Part shown: positions 46,345-59,000 of the stretch, one piece after another
Position numbering within the stretch: position 1 is the stretch's first letter
Layout of the letters: each line of letters opens with the position of its first letter
Assembly (NCBI RefSeq): GCF_910592395.1
Contig: NC_088310.1
Span: 17,675,501-17,739,500, forward strand
Direction of reading: 5' to 3'
DNA from: Lineus longissimus
Lineage: Eukaryota > Nemertea > Pilidiophora > Heteronemertea > Lineidae
Length of the DNA: 64,000 nt
The notes under the pieces: generated by a model
Databases searched by the model: none
Seen by the model: only the letters and a program-made list of their open reading frames with translations
Told to the model about the DNA's origin: nothing
Program-made: the position numbers and the translations under genes

Positions 46345-46560
46345 TGTTCAGATCAACTCGTGAACACTATTTTATAGGCCTACACGTATTTGATAGCCAA
46401 CACACAACTCCAGGATGAGATCAACTCCTGAACACCATACGCGTATTATTTGTAAGCCAACATACAACTCCAGGATAAGATTAAACTCTTTAACACCATG
46501 TCTGATAGTCAACATACAACATCAGGCTAATAGAAACTCCTGAACATCATCACTGATGGC
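46345..46560. repeat. Degenerate tandem repeat, ~50-70 bp, about 4 copies
   Basis: Units contain CAACTCCTGAACACCAT-like and AGCCAACATACAACTCCAGG-like blocks at roughly 46353, 46422, 46485 and 46533. Spacing shrinks from about 69 to 50 bases. Confidence 0.65.
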
Positions 46561-48746
46561 GTCGTCTTCATGACGCAGTAAACCATCATGACGCATGCCA
46601 ACCACTCATAATTTGCTGCCAAACTCATTATAAACACTCGATACCACTAATCCTACGCTAGTTAAACATCTTTACCAACCATCTAAGCGTCCGTCACGCC
46701 GTGAAATTCAATTGCCCAAACTCTCGGATGCGTTGAATTTATCTTTGATGATTCAAGATACACATTATTGATGCTAACTGGAGAAAGACACGGTAATTGA
46801 TGACTGCGCAAGTGCTCGGGGTGCGGGATAAATGTTGTGGCTGCAGTGGGGCCCAGTCCCGTCTGTGTGAACTGATGTTTGAACAGTATTGTGCAATATC
46901 AAACATTTACATAAAATCGGCACACAACAGCTCTTCTGCTAGTTTGCCGAGACCTTTCATGTATAAGCTTATTCAATATTCCAATGATATTCAAAGTCAC
47001 GCTTGCCCCGTTTGCTTTTCTTTAACTTTTTTTGGACTACTTCTGGTGAGTGTATTGTGTTCTGGAACACAGCTGTCGGTCTATCGGGTTTTACCTGTGA
47101 CCGACGTTGCCATCTAGGCGAGAGAAATCGCAGCTATAGTCTGTAGTAGCTGATGAGTGATGTGGCTTCTCTTCACTGACATATCCACTCACGAATATTA
47201 CCGCTTGCCCTTAGTGTTTTCCTATGAATGCACCGCGGGTTCTTAATCTTCGTGGATTGATCCCCGACCACATTTCGTTAGTGTATTTCCATCTAAATGC
47301 CCACGGGATTCACAAATGGTTGCCGTCTTGATTTTCAAACAGATGAAAGTAATGACTTGGCAAGATCCTCGCAGTTCGCATGAATAAGAAATGAATTAGA
47401 TTTTTTTGGCCTGTGGAGAGAAATTCAAAGGCGCATCCTATTCATACGATTGTTGAAAAAGCGGCTGCCGATGTAAATTTAAATGAATTGCATTGGTTAA
47501 ATCATCGCAATCAATCGCCGCATTAGTGCCATGGCTACAAAATGCCTTGTTTGAGGAGCTCTAAATTTGTCTCACTCTCCTCATATTATATACTCGCAAA
47601 AAGGCGCCTCTTTTTAACAACTGATCATGTTGATAAAAGCACGATACTTTAATTTGCAACAGCCTATTACTTTAGACAACTATTCATGTATGTATGAAGG
47701 CATCTAAAGGTATTTATAGATACAGTGTACTCACTCCAGCGCAGGTCCACGCGATCATGCGATTTGAATTTCCCGCTTCACAAAGCCCGCGAAACGTCGC
47801 GGTGCCGTTTTCAGTTCTTCTTTTTATACACACCCAGCGGAAACAGGTGCCCGCTGTTCTGCGCATGCGAAAGCGACATTTCCTTAGTTACCAATTTTAT
47901 GGTCTGCAATATTTTCATCTCATTACAGAGATAGATTGCCCTTAAAAACGATATTCTGGTAAATAATTTTTAAAACAAACATTTTTTCATTACCTTTTTG
48001 CACACTAGGTCTATTCTAAATGAAGCTGAGTGTTGTAAATTACCCTTTGTTCGACGTATTTAGTCATTTGAAATGTCAAAACTGAAATTTTCAAATGAAT
48101 CCAGACCAATGGACAATGCACATGATCTGATGCATTGACTGTAATTAGTGTAGTGTGATCTGCGTTGAAGTGTTGAGTCGTACGTACAGCCACACACAGC
48201 TTAGCTACATCTGCATCATAGCTAGGCCAGGTTTACAGTACGCCAAACGGAAACCAGGCACCCGCGTGTCTTGGACTTGGTCTATCTATTCTCTGTCTTG
48301 GTCATCATGTCATGGACTTGGAATTGGATGGGAGACAGTTTCAAGAAATTGTGTTTTTGACACTGAGTCGTCCCCCAGTCATCATGGTCATGCGTTTCCC
48401 CTTGAAAAAGGGGGTCAAAGACAAGTGGCTTGCGGATTATGGCATCTTCCGAATCAAATCTGTCTCGGCTCAGGCCTTCTGGCATGACTTGTTCTGAATT
48501 TGCCCATTGGTTTTGTTTGGACTTTGATTTGTCTTTGTCGAAACTGTCCATAGAGAAAGTGTGATTTTCATGGTGATGCACATACATGTCTCAACCATCA
48601 TACAGTCATAGTAAAATATTGACACGTTTCATTTAAAAACAGGGAATAGATTGGCTGCATGGATGGCCATGGAATTTGATTGATGGGTGGTGGGCCAGAG
48701 GACTTGTTAGTGTTGACAATGTTAGGTCGTAATTTGTAATTTGTAA
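46561..48746. other. Intergenic DNA, no gene recognised
   Basis: Short frames (46797-47117, 47694-47945, 48155-48487) show no conserved domain, splice structure or codon pattern that would support a gene. Confidence 0.5.
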
Positions 48747-48859
48747 TTTATTTGGCCAACATAATGATTAAAGTACATGTACGAGATTTTTAACAGTGGA
48801 AATAACGGCCAGGGACACAGCCAAGATCAACAATTAGATCGCTTACAGCTGTGCCCCTT
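48747..48859. repeat. Dispersed repeat, partner of 840-945
   Basis: TTTATTTGGCCAACATAAT, AACGGCCAGGGACACAGCC and ATCGCTTACAGCTGTGCCCC occur in the same order as at 840-945. Confidence 0.65.
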
Positions 48860-49047
48860 AATCATGGAGCCTTGGAGGAAACGGCTGCCAACGACGCAAA
48901 TAATGTTTCCTTTGTTTAAAGCATGTTGCCCATGCAGGATCATCGCCATAGAAATTATAGAGATGTAGTTCCAGGTCTGGCGCTAGGCTATTAAGGGCCT
49001 GAGCGGATAGTTCCTCTGCTTTGACTCTCCTTTGCCTTTGGCTTTAA

Positions 49048-49953
49048 AGGGAAGCTATGGGAAGCGCGGTGGCGCAAATGGCAGAGAGCCGGTCTCATAA
49101 CCAGAAGGTCGTGGGTTCGATTCCCGGCTGAGTCGCCACTTAGAAACTTCCTACTGGTCGAGTTCAATTGAGCGCTCAGTAGCTGCTCATTGAAACCCCA
49201 GATTGATTTCTGTGGAGACCGGGATGATAATAATGTAGTCCCAAAAGCGCATTGAGCAGGGAACCTGGAAATGCGCTATATAAGAACTCATATATTATTA
49301 TTATTATTATTATTATTCGACCAACAGTTACAACCTTAACATCTACGTAAACTGCGTATTCTTAAAAACAACTGTGGCTCTCGGTTTTATAAATAAACAA
49401 ACATTAATGAGTGAAATGGATGATTTTAATTGCTTATTTATGAATCAAGTATGCTGCCATCTTGGTGGATTTTAATCTGGTCTCTCCTCCAAACGGAGAG
49501 CCAATGACGTCATGGATGCAGCCATTGTGACAATCAGCTGTTCGAACAATGGCGAATGCTTGGAATGACAGATGACAGTTCTTCGGGTTCTTCGTCGACG
49601 TCCGGCGATGAATCCTTCGATTACAACCGTCCATCAGCAGAAGAACGAGCAGGTCTAGTTCCCTATGCGTTTGAGCCAAGGTACCAGGGCAGAAAAAGGT
49701 CTGGAAACTTAGTGGAAACGAGTAGTACTCGCCTTGATGAAAAACCCCACTGCATCCATGACGTCATTCACCCGGGAGATTTGAACAAACATGGCTACCC
49801 CCGCAAACTGCTTATCAAATGCAATTTTCTGCACTATCTAGGAATATTCATCATATCCTTGGTGTAGAGTATTTGTTTGTCATGTAACTTGGCATGTATT
49901 TGTTTAAAAAAATATTTGATTTTGCTGCATCAATTTATTCCCATAGCTTCCCT
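49048..49953. mobile_element. TTAA-flanked inverted-repeat element, 906 bp
   Basis: It starts AGGGAAGCTATGGG and ends with the exact complement CCCATAGCTTCCCT. TTAA flanks both ends (49044-49047 and 49954-49957). A TTAA target with short perfect ends is typical of piggyBac-type and Kolobok-type insertions, although the terminal bases are not piggyBac's usual CCC. Inside are a tRNA-derived SINE and an open frame at 49565-49867 with an acidic, Ser-rich start and the string GLVPYAFEPRY. That motif reminds me of transposon-associated proteins, but I cannot name the family. Confidence 0.75.
49062..49319 (+). repeat. tRNA-Met-like SINE with LINE-derived tail
   Basis: The head looks like a tRNA: A box TGGCGCAAATGG (49070-49081), anticodon-loop-like CTCATAA with CAT at 49096-49098, B box GGTTCGATTCC (49114-49124). 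The body ends GCGCTATATAAGAACTCATA and then a TTA/ATT microsatellite. The stretch 49247-49284 matches the 3' end of the LINE fragment at 33624-33662 (about 32 of 39 aligned positions). It is not a tRNA gene, because the acceptor-stem ends do not pair well and a long unrelated body follows. Confidence 0.85.
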
Positions 49954-50057
49954 TTAAGTTCTACATCTGCATTCAACTCCAGCATAATTTTCTTCTGTTT
50001 GTTACTCTCAGTAACATGATATGACTTTACAACAATTTTTTCTGGATTTCAGGCAGA

Positions 50058-53000
50058 ATGGCTGATCCAGAGCCACAGCAAGTGAGGGCACCTGAGCCCA
50101 TCAACATCACTGTCATAAGAGCAAGAAATCTGGTAAGTTGAGGAATACAGTTAGAATGAATATTCAGATATTACGTCTTCATCCTCCATGTGCCCCAATT
50201 CAGTCAAAACATTTGAAATCATCTTTCAAGTTAATTTCTTATTCTGTTATTTCAGAGAGGTTCCAAGGGTGACAACATCCAGGCAGTTGTCAGGGTAGAA
50301 TTTGGCGAGAAGACTTTGGGAGAGTCGCCAAAAGTTGAATGTTCTCCCGAAGTCCCCGCAGAATACAACTATCAGACAAATATTAACTGCACCTTTGAAG
50401 ATCCTTTGGCTTTGGATGAACTAGCCTGTAAACCTGTTGTATGTAAGTAGACTATTTTAACACTCAGTTAAACACAGGTAATCTCTTTGTCTTCATTCAC
50501 ATATTCCATATTGGGGAGCCTCATGGCCTAGTGGTTTACACTGCTGGCCACCACGCAATAGGGCCCGGGTTCGATCCCGGGGAGAACCCAAGATCGTATG
50601 TCTGGATGAACCGGCGTGGCTTTCAAGGAACTAAAATTCCTGGCTCTTCACAGTCCTTCGAATGAGACTCAAAACCGAGGTTCCTTGTACCTGGTGTCTA
50701 TGCCAGGGCAAGCTTAGACCCCACCAAGTGAGAAACATGAGTAGCTTGCGTGGACTCTATCTCTCAAAGTCGGACCACTTCGCTCCGAATGCACACAGCA
50801 CCATATGATCAATTACGTCCCGAAAGGAACCTGATCATTGTAAGGATGAAGATGAAGATGAAGATCCCTGTTGGAGGGGAAAAATAGGATATATTTTTGA
50901 TAAAAGTTCAGCAGTTACTACAGTGTTTTAACATAGCATTTAACAAACTATCATAAATCTCATATCATGAGAGAGAAAAAAATCTACCAGAACTAAATCT
51001 GTTACAGCTATCATTATTTTGCTATTCATTTTGAAAGTCATTTCATTTTATTTCTAGTGACAATAACAGAAGTTTTACCCAAAGAGAAAAAGCAGAAAGA
51101 GGAGAAGACAGTGATTTTGGGCCAATGTACCTTCGATCTGTTGCCATTGGTAAAAGGTAAGTAAGCAAAAAATAACGTTGCATGCCCTAGTCGTATAATT
51201 ATGCATTATCTTTTTTAACCAAAAGGAATATTATAATGCCAAAATCTATTTTAAAGCCATAATCCATAGTTTAATTTCTTAATGGTTAATTTTGTAAAAT
51301 CTGTTTGGTATTTTATCTAAAATTCTTGTGGGTTTTGTAAATTATGCTCTAAGACTTATTTTTAAAACCTTGCTATATTTTTATAGGGGCTGTGAAGCAC
51401 AAATACACCCTACAAGTTCATCCCCTCTCAGGATCACCATTAGAAAATGCATCTCCAGACCTACCAATTGTGAGTAAATTCTATCATTTGAGTCAGTGTT
51501 CTAATGAGCATGACATGTCATAAGCTTATCTCTGACTCTGCAGTAACTATGTCTTGTAAGAGGAAGAGACATCATCATCAGTCGACAACGCAGCATGTGA
51601 CCAAAAGCTTTAACTAGACCAAGCTTATCCTGCCCTGAGCTAGGCCATCAGTTTGTACTGGGTCTAGCATTCTGCCTCAACTCCTACATGGGATCGGGCA
51701 AATGTCGGGTAGAATATCCATTGGTGACCTGGCCATTTCTTGCTATGCATGCAACTGCAAGTTTAGAACATGATGTCTGGCAGAAAATGCATCAAATTGT
51801 GTATATTTGTAAATCACTTCTGCCAAGTACTGTCAAAATCTGTTGGAATGTAACTCCAAGACCAAAAGATGGCCACAGTCTAAAAATAATCGAGACTATT
51901 AATTAATCAGGTAAACTTTCCCTCTGTTGTGTTATAAAGAAGTAATTTTCTCTCCACGTTTGAGGCACTTTGTATCATGTCTATTGATCCTTCCTTTTTC
52001 TTTCAGGCTGAAGTTGACGTGAGCATCTCGGTCAACGATCCCTTACTCACAGAGGCCCAACTGGAGGAATGTAACCTAATGACACTGACTCTCGAGTCAC
52101 TGTATGCACCACCGGAGTCCTGGCAGCTGACCGGTGCCCAGCATATGTACACTGTCTCCCTGCCTATACCAATCACTGCTGAGGTATGTTGGAAGACCAA
52201 TACACTAGATATTTTAGGGGACACCATAATAGTATTTACTAGTTCAGGAAAAAATAAATGCAATTATGCACACTGTCGTAGTGCAGTTGAAATGCATACA
52301 AATTAGCTGAAGTTTGGTGTCTATAATATTGGTGTATGTGTCTACACAACGGCATAATTAAAATTTATATTCAGTACTTTTACACAATTTGAAATCTTCA
52401 AATTAAATTTTAAATTTTTAACAAATGGCCTAGGCCTTTGATAGACCAATAAACTGGAAATTTGGAAATATGCGACGTTTTTCATACATATAGTCTCTCA
52501 ATCACGCTAGAAAAGAAACACAAAATTTCTAGTTCTTTCCTCTTACAGAAAGAGAACACCATCGTCTTCCCGAACGGTGTGTTGAAGCCATCAGCTGAGA
52601 AGGAGCCACCTACAAAACAGAAGAAATGGTTGATGCCCGGGTCTGCACAAGGAAATGCAACGCTTATGCCTGATAGGTGAGTATGCCCTTTTCCATGCAA
52701 ATGACACACGACAGTGCCGCGCCAGCACCAGATAAAACTTGCTGTTTTTGCCAGATTTGAGATGATTGAAACAATACACCTACCTTGTAGTACATGTAGT
52801 ATTGGCATATGACAAACTGAGTCCACACTTATGCTTAATTATCATGTAGCGATCGGGAAAATTGATACACGCACCAATTGTATACAGATATCACACAAGC
52901 CTGACTGACTATTGGCACTGCCTGGTATTTGAAATACGAAATTGATATAGTTGGACCAACAGTAAATATAATGTAAACGAACAGCATACCTCTACATTAG

Positions 53001-56000
53001 TTTATCTTAACATTGAAAATTGAAAAGGTTTTGTTTTGTTTCAGTTTCATCTCCAGCGACCATATTGAAGATGAAGATGGTGATTACAGAGCCAAGGAGG
53101 ACAGAGATCATCGGGCCGTTGCTGAGCAGGAGAAAAATCGATTGGTATGGAACTCGGAGAGGAGAAGCCACTTCGAACCAGCAGCTTGCAAAAGGTATTC
53201 ATTCATTCACCGAATAAGCAAAGGGGTCTTTGGAAATGGTTGGTTTGGGTGCTAAATGATATTAAGGAGGTGTGCACTATCCTGACTGTCACTCTAAGTT
53301 CGAGATGGAACTTGGAAGCCGTCAGGTTGTTTCAACGTCTTGGCTCACCTTACAGGAAACCCCACATCCGCTGGTGATGGCACATGTGGGAGGGTAATTG
53401 CTTCCGAGTTTGAATGGGGGTCAGGACATTGCCCATCTTCCTTACCGATGTGTGACTTGAAAAAGTAATTAAAAATATGCACCCATAATATTTGACGTCA
53501 AATCTAGAGGCAATCATCTGGTGGTTTTTGTACAAAAGCTATCAGTTGTTGAACGATATGTAACGCTACATTATTTCATCTTTGTGCTTTCAGCCTCCAA
53601 GACAAGATTGCCAAGAACAGGTACTGGCCAGTTGAGGTGATGAGGATTGCAGCTCCGACTGGTGGCAAGGGCAAGAAGGTGAGAATCTTAACTCGGCGAT
53701 CAAAATTTAACGACAAAAACATTTTAAACATTTTTGTCTACTAAGTCACTCGAAGAACGTGAAAAAGTTATGTCACAAATTATTTGTTTCTGCTCTGTCT
53801 TACTTCATAAAAAATATATTTCAAAATAGGACCCTTTCAGTCATTTTGCTTCTATTATCGCTTGCACTGCATGTACATCACTGGTCCATCAGTCGGATGT
53901 ATGCATGTATATTTCTTGCATATATTTCACAACTGTGGCAGCAAAACATTCTCACCCAAATCAAATATATCCTGATGTTCTGTCATTACTAACATGTCCT
54001 GACTTGCATGATTAACTTTTCATTTTGTGCACCTTGGAGAGATGGGTCTGTATTGTGTTCGACTGTGATTTGATAGATTGCTCTGCCTAAAAGTGTTCTT
54101 CTCTGTCGTTTCTCGGCCATGTGATGTACCGCCTTGCTCTAATAGGCTGGGATAACAGGAACATCTAATGCTAGTGCTATGAAACTCATTGCTGAGTCCA
54201 TGGGTGATATGAATAAAGATTAGCAATTGCTTTTACTGAAAACCCCATGTACATTTACACTAGGCCTTTCTGTACAAAACGAAGTAAAATCATTTACTAG
54301 TCTTTATTCATATCACCCCATGTTTTCGTTAGGCACTTGTTGTATGTGGTTGTCATGGACAGGAAGGGGGCCACCCCCTTGTCTGAAGGAGCTGTACACA
54401 ACCCTGAACTATCTGAACTCTTGTCTTGTACAGCCTGCACTCAGCCAGCCAGCCAACCTACTTGGCCTACTCAGCCAGTCTACACTCTGACCTCTGACCT
54501 CGTCAGAGTGTAGCTGAGAATTTGCCTGCTCTTCACCGTTAACCTTTTCACCCCCATTTCTCTGTTGTACAGACTTCTCTTGGTAAACCACTGGAAGAGT
54601 CCAATTGGGAAGATGGGAGTGTATTGGTTAAATGAGCTCTACTTTGCTTGCTGATCTATCCACATATGTAAAAAGCACTTGAGAGTTAGACCCACACGTT
54701 GGAGATTTCTTGTGTAGTTGACAAGTCAGATACACTTTTAGAAACACACCTCTAGAAACATACCACTAGTCTGACCAATAGTTGTCTTTCCTTCAATTGA
54801 TCAGTGATAGGTCGTCCTGTCTTTCTTGTGGGTTGCATAGATGGAATAGCTAGGTTCTGTATACAAAGAGAAGTTAATCCTTTTGCAGGCAATCGTCTCT
54901 GTAGCGACGATCTATATCCAATGTTAATTTCCAGTATGTACATTGCCTGCAGTAAGACTCAGATGTCTCCTAAGCATCTACTTAGAAAGGGAATTCCTCA
55001 TTTTATTTCTGCTGTAATTTCATCTAATTTGGAAGTGTTTTCAATGTTGAGGGGCGAAAATGAACTCCAAGGGGTGAGATTCACCTGTAGGACATAGGGA
55101 AGGGGGTCAGACATATGGTGGTTAGCCCCCAGAATTCTGCTCCGGATGGACCTGCATCTGATTCTGAAGTTAAACTTAAAGTTCAAAGTTTTTGATAGGC
55201 CCTTTATCTTTCATGCTTTCCTTTCTCCTGAAATTACAGGCATTATGACTGTCTGAAATCAGTATTTATATCAATTGAAAGCGTCCAAATTACCGGGTAA
55301 TGATTTTGCAATCTGGTAGTGGTATTGACATAGATATTTTTTTTGATTTCAGGATGACGATAATGGCATCAGCTTCCATGGAGTGGCATACGTTAACATG
55401 GCTCCACTACTTTACCCCGGAGGTGCGTACGCTTGGCTACAATAAAAATGAATTTAGCATCATTAGTAATTTCTTTGATAATGTTGTTTAAAAAAGTCAT
55501 CCTACCACCTAGTTGCAAATGTAGGAGTCAAAGAAACAGATAGCCCGAAAAAATAAGGAGCTCCCTGGTAGTTTATAGGTGTAATATTCAAGGTCAGTAA
55601 ATGATGAACTTATAAATTGTCTTTTCAGTTAAGCGCATCCGTGGAGCGTACAAAGTTGCAGCTTTCAATGAAAATGACGTCTTTGAGAAGGTTAGTGGCT
55701 GTAAAAAGCTTACCGTAGCTCAAAGAAAATCTGGTATTTCCATCTCGTTAAAATGAATAATTGGAGATGGCGCAAAGTTTTAAGCATAGTCAAATTTCAA
55801 ATTAGTTTTTGGTTCCTGTCCAGCAGATAACTGTATGTCGATTATTATAGTGTTTGAAAGAATTATACTTTTGTGTCGCGCATCTGAAAATGTGTCCCTC
55901 CAAACAATCGCAACATGTTTTGAAGCTGTTCTTGTACATTTCAGACAAAGAGGAAGGGCACCCTAGCGGAGGAGGCTGCAAGGATCGCTAGTGGCATGAT

Positions 56001-59000
56001 GAGTCGTAGCGCCAACTCGCCATTCCCAAAGAAAGGGGAAGGAAAAGGTGGAGACAAACCTGGAAAGGAAGCTAAGAAAGGAGTAAGTATACAAACGGGA
56101 GGAATATAATTTGTCTCAGAGAATATCTGAGTGTCCAAAGACTAATTAGACAAATGTTTCCCAATTTTATTCAGGCCATCTCATTTTTCTTCTCAATAAT
56201 CAATAAATGTCGATTTCGGATTCATCCCATATCACTAACCATTTTTTATCAGAATTTGGCTTATTTTTGAATTGATAATTTTTTTCCTGCACCCACACAA
56301 TTTTCTATCATAACTGGTTGTAAACTTCAGTCAGCTATACATTTGCATTACATCGCAATAGTATAAATCTATATGAGTTAGACTGCGCTTTTGGTTGATG
56401 TGTTATTACTAATTAAAAGTACTTATTAAAGAGGGGTGATGAGAGTCAGACTCATAGCGCCCAAAATTATTGATGGTCTCAAGATAACTTACTGGAAGAT
56501 TATAGAGGCACCTATTAGCGACGTATCAAAACTTAATCTGTCCCATCTGCCTCCTACGAATGTGTGCCTACTGCTAATTTAGATAGATGCAGTTGTAGTA
56601 CATGTACATCTTATTCTCGATCTTTTGGAGAAAATTGAGTACACAAAAAATTGGATTCTTTGCTAAAATTCTCTCAGTTGTTCTCGTCAAATGCTGGAAT
56701 CTGGATTTTTTGCCTTCAACGATGTTAGTCAGTCATTTGTCCAGAATGACTGGGGTCGTAGTTGGCACACGGTGACCCAAGGCCTTATCCGACCACAAAC
56801 CAGTTGTCACTGAAAGGGTTAAAGACCGGTGAACCTAACTGTTGAATTGATATGGGCCTACTCATAGTATTGAAGGTGGGTACGAATGTATGAGTCATAC
56901 ATTCGTACCCACCTTCAACACTGTGTTTCGTAACATCTAACCAACAGGCAATGACTTTGGGAAGACAAGTGTCTTTTGCGAATGTCCCAGCGCCCTCTAA
57001 AGTCGTACTGGTAAGACATTTTAACTACATGCAGAATTGTACAGTGCTTCGTTAATTTAATATTATTTTTGATTCGAGACTTTATTTTGCATTTTATTAG
57101 TTTTGGAATGATTTTCTGAGTATTTGCCGTCTTTCCCTCCCTCATCCTGTGGTGCATCACATTATCGGTAATCCTGATTAGATGAACCCCATTGATGTGC
57201 ATGAAATCCTCAACCTCAGGAGTGTAGTCAGGGTATCCACGACTGAATCAAATTGAGATTAGAATTGCACATTGCAGACGGTCGTAAGCTAATGATTATA
57301 ATGATAATTGAAACAGAGAGATTGTCAAAGTCGTAAACAGAGTTGGCGTCAACTGTCCAGTAAGGTATGGTTGAATAAGATTCGGTCTATTTGTCGTCTG
57401 TTTCAGTCAAGTCGGTTGTTTGGAGGTAATGTTTGGTGAATGTTGTCAACAGAAAGTCCCACTTTTCCACGGATATACATGGGGATGTCTGTACAATAAT
57501 ATTGGCTGTGGGCCGAATCAAAAAAGGCACTTAATTTTTGAATTTGTGACAACATTTCGGGGGAAGAGCAAATAAGCTATTACCTGGTTATTGTGATATT
57601 AAGTAAGGTGCCAACATCACAAACTAACTGACAAAAATAGTTGCTCCAAAACCAGATATTTTGACATAGGGAACCAAAAAAAATTCGGTCAACTGAGCTT
57701 ATTAAGTGAAAGGAACTGTTAGTTTATGAATTCATACTAGGTGGCAGCATTGAATGGAACAGGTTTTTGCTACCTAGGAGGCAGTAGGTGAACTAAAACA
57801 ACAGGTGTTTGAGATATTCTTGTGATTATTGTCAATATATCCGGTTAATGTGCAAATATTTTTGTGGGAACTTTTTTGTTATGTGATGTGATCACCTAAT
57901 GTATCATAATTAAAGCATTTTCGCTGTGCACTTGAAATGTTGTCACAAAGACAGAGTTTTGGATTTGGCTCACAGCCTAATATCTGGTTCACATACGACC
58001 AGACCATGAGACTTACATGGAACCAGGAGTATCATTACATATAATACCACGATAATCTTGATGTAATGCATTAGATCCTACCTCATTTATAACCTTATAA
58101 ATGCATATTTTTTTGTTGTCCCAGTGTCAGTTAAATTAAAATTCCTTTGGTGAATCTGTCTGTGATGCGCTTTACTCCGATGAGTCAGTCTGCCCAATCT
58201 TTTTTGCTGAACATTTCGGAATTCGAATATCTTCAATATCTTTAATATCATCATAATTTTAATATCTAGATCTGTCCATTTTATGACTCAATCAGCTGTG
58301 CTCCATGGACCATGCTTGCTTGACCATTTATCCTTGCTTTGGACGTTGTATAAATCTGTTTTGTGTCGGAAGTGTAATGCAGCTTGTTGTGTCAATTCTC
58401 AAAACACTCTTACATGTATTTATAATATGGTTTTCCAGAGAGTCTGAGAGTTGGAAAAAAAGATTGTTTCTTCGACATTGGATGCAAATAAATCCTCTTT
58501 CTTTGATTCACTTGTTTTGATTTGCTTTGATAATTGCCCATCCAGTTTAATTGAGAACATAATATGCATAAAGCCAGGGCTTTCATGGTCAGGTTGGACC
58601 ATTTCACCATCCATTACTCATGAGGTACTGCAGTCACCTGTTCTCAGCTTTACACATAAACTGTTATTTTATCCCGTTTCATTTCAGCTTTTATCCGATA
58701 TCTCCTATTCAGTTCCTTAAAAGCTTCGACCTCGTTTATTTCTATTCTATTTATTTGTTCTTCCTTTCTGACCTTTCTTTAGAGCAAGGGTGATAAAGAG
58801 AAGGGCGAGGAGGTTGGTACGACACTGTAGACCATGACATTTTTGCGATGCTAAAATTGGCAAATTTGCTCATTTTCACTTTGCAATGGATAAAATATTG
58901 TTTTTTACTGTCAACATTTATTTGACAGTATTTTGAATTTATTTTCGAACATTTTAAGTTTGCGTTCGATGGTGCATTCGCGAAAATCACGAAAATAAAA

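Noticed and set aside
49062-49140. Functional tRNA-Met (CAT) gene
   Set aside because: A and B boxes and a CAT loop are present, but the acceptor stem pairs poorly and the sequence continues into a SINE body with a LINE-like tail.
50519-50590. Functional tRNA gene in CFAP70 intron 2
   Set aside because: Good A and B boxes, but no clean cloverleaf and a 280-bp SINE body with a short-repeat tail follows.
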